From the NCBI GenBank assembly GCA_038215095.1, contig JBBQRG010000035.1, positions 1 to 31,853 of the forward strand: a stretch of DNA of 31,853 nucleotides, given 5' to 3'. The position numbers were made by a program, and so were the translations under genes. Positions 22,384-30,275 of this stretch are shown here, in pieces. Source of the stretch: DATACN01 sp038215095. GTDB lineage: Bacteria > Actinomycetota > Thermoleophilia > Solirubrobacterales > Thermoleophilaceae. The stretch's first letter is position 1. Each line of letters starts with the position of its first letter. Below the pieces are notes generated by a model that saw only the letters and a list, made by a program, of their open reading frames with translations, searched no databases and was not told the origin of the DNA.

Positions 22384-23991
22384 ATGGGCTTTCGAAAGTA
22401 CGAGCTCGGCAGCTACGAGGAGATGTGCGAGGCGCATCGCTGGGACGTGCCCGAGCGCTACAACATCGCCACGGACGTGTGCGACAAGCACGACCGCGAC
22501 CGGCCGGCGATGGTCTGGGAGGATTGGCAGGGCAACGAGCGGCGGGTCGACTTCGGCGAGCTGCAGGACCTGTCGGCGAAGTTCGCCAACGTGCTCGAGG
22601 TGCACGGGGTCGAGCGCGAGGACCGCGTGGCCACGCTGCTGCCCTCGCTGCCCGAGACTGCGGCGGTGTTCATCGGCACCTACAAACGCGGCGCGATCCT
22701 GCTCTCGATGTCCGTGCTCTACGGCGACGACGGCATCGAGCACAGGCTGCGCGACTCGCAGGCAAAGGTGGTGGTGACGGACCAGAACAACCGCGACCGC
22801 ATCCCCGAGGGAATCGTGGACGAGGTGCTCGTGCTCGACGGCGGCCTGCTCGACGAGCTCGAGCAGGCCTCCGCGGACTACGAGATCGCCGACACCGCCG
22901 CCGACGACCCTGCCCAGCTCTACTACTCGTCGGGCACCACCGGCAAGGCCAAGGGCATCCTGCACGCGCACCGCTACCTGCTCGCCCACGAGGAGTTCGA
23001 GTTCTGCCACGACGTGCGCGACGGCGAGCTGTTCCACGGCTCCGGCGAGTGGGCCTGGGCCGCCGGCATCTGCCCGCTGCTCGGCCCCTGGCGCTACGGC
23101 GCCGTGGCGCTCGTGCAGGCGCGCAAGGGCGGCTACGACCCGGAGGAGCACCTGCGCTTCCTGTCAAAGCACGGCGTGCAGAACATGTTCACCACGCCCA
23201 CCGCGCTGCGCGCGATGACCGGCGTGGAGGACGCGGGGAAGAGCCACCCGATGCCCGAGCTGCGCATCGTCTGCTCGGCCGGCGAGCCGCTCAACCCCGA
23301 GGTGATCCGCTGGTTCCGCGACCAGTACGGCATCACGGTGCTCGACTACTACGGGCTCACCGAGAGCTATCCGCTGTGCGGCAACATGCCGGGCGTCGAA
23401 GTCCGCGAGGGCTCGATGGGGCGGCCGATGCCCGGCTGGGAGGTGGCAATCCTCGACGAGGACGAGCGGCCGGTCGAGCAGGGCGAGCGCGGCGAGATCT
23501 GCCTGAAGGCGCGCTCCAACCCGCACTACCCGATCGGCTACTGGCGCCGCGACGAGGACACCGAGGAGGTGTTCGGCGGCGACTGGTTCCATACGAAGGA
23601 CGCTGCCCAGACCGACGAGGACGGCTACTACTGGTATGCCGGCCGCGCCGACGACGTGATCATCTCGGCGGGCTACCGGATCGGGCCGTTCGAGGTGGAG
23701 TCGGCCTGCGTGGAGCACCCCGCCGTGAAGGAGGCGGCGGCGGTCGCCTCACCCGACCCAAAGCGCGGCGACCTGGTGAAGGCGTTCATCGTGCTGGCCG
23801 GCGGCCACGAGCCAAGCGACGAGCTCGCGGACGAGATCAAGAAGCACGTGCGCGAGCGCCACTCCGCCTACGCCTACCCGCGCGAGATCGAGTTCGTGGA
23901 CGACCTGCCGAAGACGCTGACCGGCAAGATCCGCCGCATCGAGCTGCGCGAGGCCGAGCGCGAGAAGAAGCGGGCCGGCGCCTCGGCCTAG
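22384..23991 (+). CDS. Acyl-CoA synthetase (AMP-forming), acetyl/medium-chain type
   Basis: A 535-aa ANL ligase forming an acyl-CoA from a carboxylic acid and ATP. It has the P-loop YYSSGTTGKAKG (180-191), DYYGLTES (about 321-328), the hinge region WYAGRADDVIISAGYRIGPFEVE and the C-terminal catalytic lysine in KTLTGKIRR (near 512). The DRDRPAMVWEDWQGNERR N-terminus is like medium-chain or acetyl-CoA ligases rather than the long-chain group at the left end of the window. A strong Shine-Dalgarno (GGGGAGG) precedes the ATG at 22384. It sits between bioA and bioB-bioF-bioD; a role in making pimeloyl-CoA is possible but unproven. Confidence 0.93.
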   Translation: MGFRKYELGSYEEMCEAHRWDVPERYNIATDVCDKHDRDRPAMVWEDWQGNERRVDFGELQDLSAKFANVLEVHGVEREDRVATLLPSLPETAAVFIGTYKRGAILLSMSVLYGDDGIEHRLRDSQAKVVVTDQNNRDRIPEGIVDEVLVLDGGLLDELEQASADYEIADTAADDPAQLYYSSGTTGKAKGILHAHRYLLAHEEFEFCHDVRDGELFHGSGEWAWAAGICPLLGPWRYGAVALVQARKGGYDPEEHLRFLSKHGVQNMFTTPTALRAMTGVEDAGKSHPMPELRIVCSAGEPLNPEVIRWFRDQYGITVLDYYGLTESYPLCGNMPGVEVREGSMGRPMPGWEVAILDEDERPVEQGERGEICLKARSNPHYPIGYWRRDEDTEEVFGGDWFHTKDAAQTDEDGYYWYAGRADDVIISAGYRIGPFEVESACVEHPAVKEAAAVASPDPKRGDLVKAFIVLAGGHEPSDELADEIKKHVRERHSAYAYPREIEFVDDLPKTLTGKIRRIELREAEREKKRAGASA

Positions 23992-24059
23992 CGCCTGGCG
24001 TCACACAGCCGTTACGCACGCAACCCCGCCGTGGCGCTCGCCGCGCCATCGTGGACGGC

Positions 24060-24974
24060 GTGGAAGGTGGTGGCCGAGAAACCGGCCTATATGTCACGGA
24101 ATTCGGCCACGCCGTTCGAGGGGGCGGGCTTGAACGGCGGATCGCGGCGCTGGCGGACGAGCAGCACGGGGTCGTATCGGTCGCGCAGCTGCGGGCGCTC
24201 GGGCTCTCGCCCGAGGCGCTGCGCAAGCGCGTGGCCCGCGGCCGTGCGCATCGCGTGCACCGCGGTGTCTACGGGCTGTGGGGGTCGCGGCTCGACGCTC
24301 GGGCGCGGCGGATGGCGGCTGTCCTGGCGTGCGGCAAGGGCGCGGTCATTTCACACGGCACGGCGGGAGATGCGCTGGGGATCTTGCCGCGTGCGAGCGC
24401 GGTGATCGAGGTAACGATCCGGGGCAGGTCGGGTAGGGGCCGGCCCGGGCTCACGATCCACCGATCAACGACGCTGGAGCCCAGGGATTGCACGACTGTG
24501 GATGGAATCCCGTGCACAGGCCCCGCGCGCACCCTGGCTGACCTGGCAGGCCGCGTGGACCCGCCGAGGCTGGCCCGCGCGATCGAGAACGCTGAGCGGC
24601 TGCGCTTGTTCGACGAGATGGAGCTGCGGCGCGTCGGCGGACGGCTCGGAGCCGCGCTACGGGGCTACGCCGGAGAGCCGCCGCCGACCCGTAGGGAATT
24701 CGAGCGCCGCGCGCTCACCCTGTTTGCCCAAGCTGGATTGCCGAGGCCGGCGGTCAACACGCTCGTCGGGACGCTCGAGGTCGACTTCTGCTGGCCCGAC
24801 CAGCGGCTGATCGTCGAGGCCGACAGCTTCGAGTTTCACGGCACCCGCGCCGCCTTCGAGCGCGACCGACGCCGCGACCAGCAGCTCCGGGTCGCCGGAT
24901 GGACCACGATTCGCATCACCTGGCGCCAGCTTCACGAGCACGCCGACGAGGTGATCGCGGCTATCGCTGCCTAG
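24060..24974 (+). CDS. AbiEi antitoxin-like HTH plus DUF559 (PD-(D/E)XK nuclease-like) protein
   Basis: A protein of about 300 aa with two parts. The N-terminus (LERRIAALADEQHGVVSVAQL-type segment, then SPEALRKRVARGRAHRVHRGVYGL) is the winged HTH of AbiEi-type antitoxins. The C-terminus (LVGTLEVDFCWPDQRLIVEADSFEFHGT and a terminal RITWRQL) is the Vsr/DUF559 nuclease-like fold, with Asp and Glu-x-Asp at the expected active-site positions. No AbiEii toxin partner is adjacent, so it is an orphan of a type common in high-GC actinobacteria. The start is uncertain: GTG at 24060 or 24051 are the only conventional in-frame starts before the HTH, and neither has a ribosome binding site. The stop shares CTAG with the PGPGW gene. 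Confidence 0.8.
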   Translation: MEGGGRETGLYVTEFGHAVRGGGLERRIAALADEQHGVVSVAQLRALGLSPEALRKRVARGRAHRVHRGVYGLWGSRLDARARRMAAVLACGKGAVISHGTAGDALGILPRASAVIEVTIRGRSGRGRPGLTIHRSTTLEPRDCTTVDGIPCTGPARTLADLAGRVDPPRLARAIENAERLRLFDEMELRRVGGRLGAALRGYAGEPPPTRREFERRALTLFAQAGLPRPAVNTLVGTLEVDFCWPDQRLIVEADSFEFHGTRAAFERDRRRDQQLRVAGWTTIRITWRQLHEHADEVIAAIAA

Positions 24975-25345
24975 ACCGGCAGCAGCGGGATGTCCCAGAG
25001 GATCGCGGCCGTCACGAAGGCCGCGATGCCGGCGGCGATCGCGATGCCCGAGGCGACCTTCTCACCCTGACTGCGGTCCGCCGCCTTCGCCTTCGCGTTC
25101 TCGGCCCAGACCACGGCCTGCTCCAGCAGGTTCTCGGCCCAGGCGAACTCGAGCGCCAGGAGCGCCAGGCCAACCGGGATGACCAGGACGCCGGGACCCG
25201 GCACGGGTCCGGTCATGACGATGCCGGCGAGCGTGATCAGCACGCCCAGTACGACGACTCCCCAGCGCACCACCGCTGGGCGCTGCCGGTGGCGCCGCTT
25301 GCGCTCCTGCAGCTTCTGGATCGTCGGATGACGCTCTTCAGGCAT
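24971..25345 (-). CDS. PGPGW-family membrane protein
   Basis: A 124-aa protein with two hydrophobic segments in the first half (VRWGVVVLGVLITLAGIVM and PGPGVLVIPVGLALLALEF). The family signature is TGPVPGPG followed by LLALEFAWAENLL. A charged, alanine-rich linker and a third hydrophobic segment (GIAIAAGIAAFVTAAILW) follow. Function of the family is unknown. The ATG at 25345 overlaps the stop of bioD by 8 nt, making it the last gene of the bioB-bioF-bioD operon. Its link to biotin, if any, is unexplained. Confidence 0.85.
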   Translation of the reverse strand: MPEERHPTIQKLQERKRRHRQRPAVVRWGVVVLGVLITLAGIVMTGPVPGPGVLVIPVGLALLALEFAWAENLLEQAVVWAENAKAKAADRSQGEKVASGIAIAAGIAAFVTAAILWDIPLLPV

Positions 25346-26030
25346 GCGGCTGATTGTGGCGTAGCCAGTGATCGAGCGGGAGCAGCTCGCCGGCCTGGGC
25401 GAGCGAGCCCGGGTCGGTGTGCCCCAGCCCGGCCACCGCCACGCCGCCCAGCCGCTCGACCGTCTCGCGGTTGGAGAGCTCGATGCGCTCGGGCTCCTCG
25501 GGCCACGGGGTCATCGCCACGCCGGCCACGGTCAGCCCGGCCGCGCGCGCCGATCCGATCGTGAGCAGCGTGTGGTTGATCGTGCCGAGCCCGGTGCGGG
25601 CCGCCACCACGAGCGGCATGGCGAGGTCGATGGCCAGGTCGCGCACGAGGTAGCCGGGTGTGAGCGGGACCATCAACCCGCCGACGCCCTCGCAGACCAG
25701 CCAGTCGGCTTTCTGCGCGGCCGCCTCGGCGGCCTCCACCAAGTGGCGCGGCTCGATCGGCTCGCCGGCCAGCTCCGCGGCGAGGTGTGGGGAGAGCGGC
25801 GGTCCGAAGCGATAGGGCGCGACGTCGTCGGCCGACTGCCCGGCGCCGGCGGCGGCGGCCAGCAGCTCGTGGTCGCGCGGCCAGTCACCGGGCGGGTCGT
25901 CCAGTCCGGTCAGCGCCGGCTTGAAGGCGGCCACGCGCTCGCCACGCGCCGCCAGCGCCGCGCAGATCGAGGCCGCCAGCACCGACTTGCCGGCCTCGGT
26001 GTCCGTGCCCGTTACGAACAGGCCCCGCAC
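25338..26030 (-). CDS. bioD: Dethiobiotin synthetase
   Basis: An ATP-dependent carboxylase that closes the ureido ring of dethiobiotin from 7,8-diaminopelargonate, CO2 and ATP. The 230-aa protein has the P-loop GTDTEAGKS (8-16), the substrate-binding KPALTG segment (about 37-42), and the acidic CEGVGGLMVPLTPGYLVRDLA block that is diagnostic for BioD. GTG start at 26030 follows CGGAG 4 nt upstream, and the gene lies 9 nt after the bioF stop. Ala in place of the usual Val in the P-loop is a conservative difference. Confidence 0.96.
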   Translation of the reverse strand: MRGLFVTGTDTEAGKSVLAASICAALAARGERVAAFKPALTGLDDPPGDWPRDHELLAAAAGAGQSADDVAPYRFGPPLSPHLAAELAGEPIEPRHLVEAAEAAAQKADWLVCEGVGGLMVPLTPGYLVRDLAIDLAMPLVVAARTGLGTINHTLLTIGSARAAGLTVAGVAMTPWPEEPERIELSNRETVERLGGVAVAGLGHTDPGSLAQAGELLPLDHWLRHNQPHA

Positions 26031-26039
26031 GGGGCTCCG

Positions 26040-27260
26040 CTACGCAGCGTCGCGGTAGGCGTCGAACACGCGGACCGCCTCTGGCTGGCCTGCGGCGGTC
26101 CGGCTGCGAAGCGGCGGCAGCACCTTCGACAGGGTCTCCGCGGCGTCGCGCAGCTCGGTCTTCGTGTGCGAGGCCATCACCGCCAGGCGCAGCCGCGAGC
26201 TGCCCTCCGGCACCGTCGGCGGGCGGATGGCCTGGGCGAACACGCCGCGCTCGAGCGCGCGCTCGCTGGCCTGGACCGCGGCGGCGGCGTCGCCCACCAC
26301 GAGCGGGACGATCTGTGTCTCGGAGCCGCCGCAGTCGATGCCGCGCTCCGCCAGCGCCTCGCGCAGCACGGCGGCGTTGCGCTGCAGCTTGTCCACGCGG
26401 CGCGGCTGGGCGCGCAGCAACTCGAGCGAGGCCAGGGCCGCGGCCACCGCGGGGGGCGGCAGTGCTGTGGAGAAGATCAGCGTGCGGGCGCTGTTCACCA
26501 GGTAGTCGGCGATCGGCTTGTCGCAGGCCACGTACGCGCCGTAGGAGCCGAGCGCCTTGCCCAGCGTGCCCACGATCACGTCGACCTCTCCCTGAAGGCC
26601 GGCGTCGGCCACTGCGCCGCGGCCCTCGGGCCCGACGCAGCCCGTGCCATGGGCCTCGTCCACCATCACCCGCGCGTCGAAGCGCTGGGCCAACTCCACG
26701 ATCTCCGGCAGCGGGGCCACGTCGCCGTCCATCGAGAACACGCCGTCGGTCACGATCAGGCTGCCGCGGCCCTCGGCCTGGCGCAGGCCCCACTCGAGGT
26801 GGTCGGGATCGCAGTGGTCGTAGACGAAGGTCTCGGCCCTGGCGAGCCGGCAGCCGTCCACGATGCTGGCGTGGTTCAGGGCGTCCGAGAACACGACGTC
26901 GCCCTCTCGAGCCAGCGTGGAGATCACGCCCACGTTGGCGAGGTAGCCCGAGCCCATCAGCACGCAGGCGTCCGCGCGCTCGAACTCGCAGAGCTGCTCC
27001 TCGAGCCGGCGATGGATCGTCATGTTGCCCGAGACCAGCCGCGACGCGCCCGAGCCTGCTCCGTAGCGCATGGCCGCCCCGGCGGCCGCCTCGCGCACGC
27101 GCGGGTGGTCGGCCAGGCCGAGGTAGTTGTTCGAGCACAGCAGCAGCACCGGGCGCCCGTCGAGCAGCACGCGCGGCCCCTGCGGCCCGGAGATCAGGCG
27201 CATCTTGCGGTACAGCCCGCGCTCCTTGATCTCCTCGAGGCGCTCCTCGATCTCGGTCAT
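26040..27260 (-). CDS. bioF: 8-amino-7-oxononanoate synthase
   Basis: A PLP enzyme condensing L-alanine with pimeloyl thioester to give KAPA, the first step of the ring pathway. The 406-aa protein has LCSNNYLGLADHP, GAGSGASRLVSGNMTIH, the PLP Asp-x-x-His motif in DEAHGTG (201-207) and the Schiff-base Lys235 in TLGKALGSYGAY. It is about 20 residues longer than usual at the C-terminus. The ATG at 27260 shares its base with the bioB stop (TGATG), so translation is coupled. Related 2-amino-3-ketobutyrate CoA ligases look alike, but the bioB-bioD context settles the call. Confidence 0.93.
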   Translation of the reverse strand: MTEIEERLEEIKERGLYRKMRLISGPQGPRVLLDGRPVLLLCSNNYLGLADHPRVREAAAGAAMRYGAGSGASRLVSGNMTIHRRLEEQLCEFERADACVLMGSGYLANVGVISTLAREGDVVFSDALNHASIVDGCRLARAETFVYDHCDPDHLEWGLRQAEGRGSLIVTDGVFSMDGDVAPLPEIVELAQRFDARVMVDEAHGTGCVGPEGRGAVADAGLQGEVDVIVGTLGKALGSYGAYVACDKPIADYLVNSARTLIFSTALPPPAVAAALASLELLRAQPRRVDKLQRNAAVLREALAERGIDCGGSETQIVPLVVGDAAAAVQASERALERGVFAQAIRPPTVPEGSSRLRLAVMASHTKTELRDAAETLSKVLPPLRSRTAAGQPEAVRVFDAYRDAA

Positions 27261-28375
27261 CACGCCGCCTTGTGCTTCGGCTTCTTCTTGAAGCGAAGCT
27301 GGGTGGCGGGGTCCCAGAAGTTGGCCTCGCTCTGCTTGTCGATCAGCTCGTCCACCGGGGTGCGCGGCGTGTCGCCCTTGAGCCAGCCGCTGCGGTTGTC
27401 GGGCCGCGGGTTCGCGCCGTTGTCCTCCTGGCGCCCCACGTTCAGGCCGAGCTCCTCGAACATCGCCCGGTCCTGCTCGGGCTCGGAGCCGAGCGTGGTG
27501 AGGAAGTTGCCCATCATCACGCCGTTGAGACCGGCCTTGACGGCCATCTTCTGCAGCTCGCCGACGCCCAGGTTCTCGTTGCGCCCGCCGCACAGCCGGA
27601 ACAGCGCCTCGGGCATGATCAGCCGGAAGATCGCGATCCACTTGACCGCCTCCCAGGGCTCCATCAGCTCGCGGTCGCCGAACTTGGTGCCGCCGCGGGG
27701 GTTGAGCAGGTTGATCGGCACGCTGGTGGGGTCGATCTCGGCCAGCTGGAAGGCCATCTCCACGCGCTGCTCGGGCGACTCGCCCAGGTTGAGGATGCCG
27801 CCGACGCAGGTCTCGAGGCCCGCCTCCTTCACCGCGTCGATCGTGCGGATGCGGCCCTCGTAGCGCACCGTCGAGGAGACCTCGGGGTAGTACGACTCCG
27901 CGGTCTCCACGTTGTGGTGAACACGCTGGATGCCGGCCTCCTTGAGCGCCTTCGCCTTCTGCACCGACATGTGGCCGATGGAGGCGCAGCGCTTCAGGTT
28001 GGTCTGCTCGGCCACGAGCTTGGCGCCCTCGAGCACGTTGGCGAAGTCGCGCTTGGACAGGCCCTGGCCCTGCGTGACCATGCAGAAGCGGTGCGCGCCC
28101 GCGGCCTCGGCCGCCTTCGCGTGCTCGAGGATCTGCTCGGGGCTCATCATCGCGTGCATCGGCGTGGCGGCCTCGGCGAAGCGCGACTGGGCGCAGAAGC
28201 CGCAGTCCTCGGCGCAACCGCCCGACTTCGCGTTCACCAGGGAGCACATGTCCGTGGAGTCGCCGAAGTTGTCGAGCCTCGCCCTCCAGGCCCGCTCGAC
28301 CAGCGCCTCGATCTCGCCCCGATCCTCCGTGCGGCCGAGCTCTAGCGCCTCCTCCCGTGTGATCAGGGGTGGCAC
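27260..28375 (-). CDS. bioB: Biotin synthase (radical SAM)
   Basis: Inserts sulfur into dethiobiotin to form biotin. The 371-aa protein has the radical-SAM cluster CAEDCGFC (Cys54, Cys58, Cys61), followed by AQSRF, the HHNVETAESYYPEV substrate segment (HHN in place of the usual NHN), GILNLGES, and the arginine that helps bind the second, [2Fe-2S], cluster near LFRLCGGRNENLG. GTG start at 28375 lies 9 nt after a TAGCGT -10 box; there is no Shine-Dalgarno. First gene of the bioB-bioF-bioD-PGPGW operon. Confidence 0.97.
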   Translation of the reverse strand: MPPLITREEALELGRTEDRGEIEALVERAWRARLDNFGDSTDMCSLVNAKSGGCAEDCGFCAQSRFAEAATPMHAMMSPEQILEHAKAAEAAGAHRFCMVTQGQGLSKRDFANVLEGAKLVAEQTNLKRCASIGHMSVQKAKALKEAGIQRVHHNVETAESYYPEVSSTVRYEGRIRTIDAVKEAGLETCVGGILNLGESPEQRVEMAFQLAEIDPTSVPINLLNPRGGTKFGDRELMEPWEAVKWIAIFRLIMPEALFRLCGGRNENLGVGELQKMAVKAGLNGVMMGNFLTTLGSEPEQDRAMFEELGLNVGRQEDNGANPRPDNRSGWLKGDTPRTPVDELIDKQSEANFWDPATQLRFKKKPKHKAA

Positions 28376-28384
28376 GCGCCGGGC

Positions 28385-28390
28385 ACGCTA
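28385..28390 (-). promoter_or_regulatory. -10 box TAGCGT of the bioB operon
   Basis: TAGCGT on the minus strand is followed by 9 nt and the GTG at 28375, in a 38-bp gap after the enoyl-CoA hydratase gene. No BirA-type operator is seen. Confidence 0.4.
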
Positions 28391-28413
28391 GGCACGCGCT
28401 CGGACGTAGCGCC

Positions 28414-29202
28414 CTAGCGACCCCTCCACGCAGGCTTGCGCTTCTCGGCGAAGGCCCGCACGCCCTCGCGGAAGTCCTCGCTGCGGAAGCAGGACTCGCG
28501 CAGCTCCACCAGCTCCCGCTCGAGCTCGTCGCCCAGGCGCAGCGCGCGCAGCGCCCTCATGGCCTTCTTGTTGCCGGCCAGCGACAGCGGCGCGTTCGCC
28601 GCGATCTCGCCGGCCAGCTCGAGCGTGCGCGACTCCAGGTCCTCGGCCTCGACGACCTGGTTCACGAGGCCCATCCGCTCGCCGCGGTCGGCGTCCACGT
28701 TGCGCCCCACGTGGAACAGCTCCGCAGTGTTGGCGGGCCCGCACAGCTCCAGGAACTTCTGCAGGCCCGTGTGCGAGTAGATCAGGCCGAGCTTGGCCGG
28801 CGGCATGCCGAGCTTGATGCCGCGCGCCGCCAGCCGGATGTCGCAGGTCAGCGCCAGCTCCAGGCCGCCGCCGATCGCGTGGCCGTTGAGCTGGGCCACG
28901 ACGGGATACTCGTAGGCCTCGAGCGCCTCGATCGCGTCGTGGAAGGGGTGTGCCACCAGCCGCTCGGCGGCCTCCTCGAACTGCTGCCCCTCGAGGTTGC
29001 CGAGGTCGTAGCCCGCGGAGAACATCGAGCCGCTGCCCGTGATCACGAGGCAGCGCGCGTCGAGTGTGCGGGCGGAGTCGGCCAGCGCGTCGAGCAGCTC
29101 GTGGTCCAGGGCGCCGCGGCGTTCGGGGTTCGCGATCGTGAGCCGGGCGACGCCGTCGGCGGGCTCGTCCAGCAGGAGCTTTCCCGAGGCGAGCTCGGTC
29201 AC
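28414..29202 (-). CDS. Enoyl-CoA hydratase/isomerase family protein (crotonase fold)
   Basis: A 262-aa crotonase. It has the oxyanion-hole segment GSMFSAGYDLGNL (about 57-69), the second NH-donor region NGHAIGGGLELALTCDIR and the AGNKKAMRAL helix. The usual first catalytic Glu (PE-x-x-LG motif) is replaced by PPAKLGLIYSHTG, whereas the second Glu position appears retained in NTAELFHVGR. It may therefore be a crotonase of different activity rather than a classical hydratase. GTG at 29202 overlaps the stop of the biotin acceptor gene by 4 nt (GTGA), so the two are coupled. Confidence 0.88.
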   Translation of the reverse strand: MTELASGKLLLDEPADGVARLTIANPERRGALDHELLDALADSARTLDARCLVITGSGSMFSAGYDLGNLEGQQFEEAAERLVAHPFHDAIEALEAYEYPVVAQLNGHAIGGGLELALTCDIRLAARGIKLGMPPAKLGLIYSHTGLQKFLELCGPANTAELFHVGRNVDADRGERMGLVNQVVEAEDLESRTLELAGEIAANAPLSLAGNKKAMRALRALRLGDELERELVELRESCFRSEDFREGVRAFAEKRKPAWRGR

Positions 29203-29411
29203 TCGAGGACGACCAGCGTCTCGCCCTCCGAGACCGACTGGCCCTCCTTGCACTCGATGCTCGCGACCTTGCCGGGGTCCTCGGCCTCGACCGGCATCTC
29301 CATCTTCATCGACTCGAGGATCACGAGCGTGTCGCCCTCGGCGACCTCCTGACCGACCTCGCACTCGACCTTCCAGACCGTGCCCGTGATGTGGGCCTCG
29401 ACGTTCGGCAC
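29199..29411 (-). CDS. Small biotin-acceptor peptide (biotinyl/lipoyl attachment domain)
   Basis: A stand-alone biotinyl domain of 70 aa, the size of the mycobacterial TB7.3-type peptides. The hammerhead signature is complete: GTVWKVECEVGQEVAEGDTL then ESMKMEMPV, with Lys36 as the biotin-accepting residue, and the closing KVASIECKEGQSVSEGETLV repeat. The likely start is GTG 29411, with GAGGAGAGGGAG centred about 8 nt upstream; GTG 29417 is possible but would sit inside the purine run. A partner carboxylase is not in the window. It is co-translated with the crotonase, and the location near the biotin genes is notable. Confidence 0.9.
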   Translation of the reverse strand: MPNVEAHITGTVWKVECEVGQEVAEGDTLVILESMKMEMPVEAEDPGKVASIECKEGQSVSEGETLVVLE

Positions 29412-29441
29412 CGCCACTCCCTCTCCTCGCTGTGCGGGCGG

Positions 29442-29447
29442 AAGATA
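29442..29447 (-). promoter_or_regulatory. -10 box TATCTT of the biotin acceptor gene
   Basis: TATCTT on the minus strand (context TGTATCTT) lies about 30 nt upstream of the GTG at 29411, within the 87-bp gap to the divergent acyltransferase, leaving room for the Shine-Dalgarno. No good -35 is visible. Confidence 0.35.
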
Positions 29448-29498
29448 CATTCCGGCCCCCGAGTAACGATCGACTGGGCGGCGGGTAAGGGAAAACCG

Positions 29499-30245
29499 AT
29501 GGCCGAAGCACTGAAGGCGCAGGTCTACAAGGACGAGCGTCCCGCGGAGTTCTTCACCCGATTCCACGAGCGCACCCGCAGCCAGCGACCGGACTGGGTC
29601 TACGAGTTCGTTCGCTTCGTGCTCACGCCCTACCTGGCGCTCTTCTACCGCGCCCGCTGCATCGGCTCGATCAACCTCCCGGCGGACGGCCCGGTCATCG
29701 TGGCGCCGAACCACTTCTCCTTCCTCGACCACTTCTTCGTGGCCGTCTACCTGCGCCGCAAGGTGCACTTCATGGCGAAGTCGCAGCTGTTCACGCGCCC
29801 GATGCAGTTCATCTACACGCACGGCGGCGTGTTCCCGGTGCGCCGCGGCCACCGCGACGAGGAGGCCTTCAAGACCGCCCACGCGATCCTCGACCGCGGC
29901 GACATCGTGGTGATGTACGCCGAGGCCGGCCGCTCGCGCAGCGGCGAGCTCGGAAAGCCGCGCCACGGCATCGGCCGGCTGGCGCTCGAGTCGGGCGCGC
30001 CGGTCGTGCCCACCGCGATCGCCGGGAGCGAGAAGGCGCGCAACTGGCGCAAGCTCCAGTTCCCGAAGGTCACCGTGCAGTTCGGCGAGCCGGTGCGCTT
30101 CGAGCAGGTCCAGGAGCCGAGCAAGGAGCAGGCCCAGGAGGCATCCGAGGCGGTGTTCGAGCGCGTCAAGGAGATGCACGCCCGCCTTCAGAGCGAGGGC
30201 CGCCGCGGCGCTGCCCGCGCGGCCGGGGCCGCCCGCGCCACCTGA
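29499..30245 (+). CDS. PlsC-type 1-acylglycerol-3-phosphate acyltransferase
   Basis: A 248-aa lysophosphatidate acyltransferase-family protein. It has the catalytic NHFSFLD (residues 71-77; His72, Asp77), the phosphate-binding GGVFPVRRG with its arginines, the YAEAGRSRSGEL block (in place of the FPEGTR motif) and GAPVVPTAIAGS. An amphipathic or membrane-associated segment lies at FVRFVLTPYLALFY (about 37-50). ATG at 29499 is preceded by TAAGGG at 7 nt. The last 60 residues are charged and alanine-rich. It probably makes phosphatidate or acylates another lyso-lipid. Confidence 0.93.
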   Translation: MAEALKAQVYKDERPAEFFTRFHERTRSQRPDWVYEFVRFVLTPYLALFYRARCIGSINLPADGPVIVAPNHFSFLDHFFVAVYLRRKVHFMAKSQLFTRPMQFIYTHGGVFPVRRGHRDEEAFKTAHAILDRGDIVVMYAEAGRSRSGELGKPRHGIGRLALESGAPVVPTAIAGSEKARNWRKLQFPKVTVQFGEPVRFEQVQEPSKEQAQEASEAVFERVKEMHARLQSEGRRGAARAAGAARAT

Positions 30246-30275
30246 AATCCCTGCAGTGACGCGTCTGTCCCCAGG

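Noticed and set aside
22377..24000. Long plus-strand frame continuous with the AbiEi/DUF559 protein
   Set aside because: The upstream 540 codons are an out-of-frame reading of the acyl-CoA synthetase; only the part after about 24050 has protein-like composition.
26040..28247. Apparent BioB-BioF fusion frame
   Set aside because: The bioF frame runs open into bioB but in a different frame from it; the overlap TGATG at 27260 marks the true boundary.
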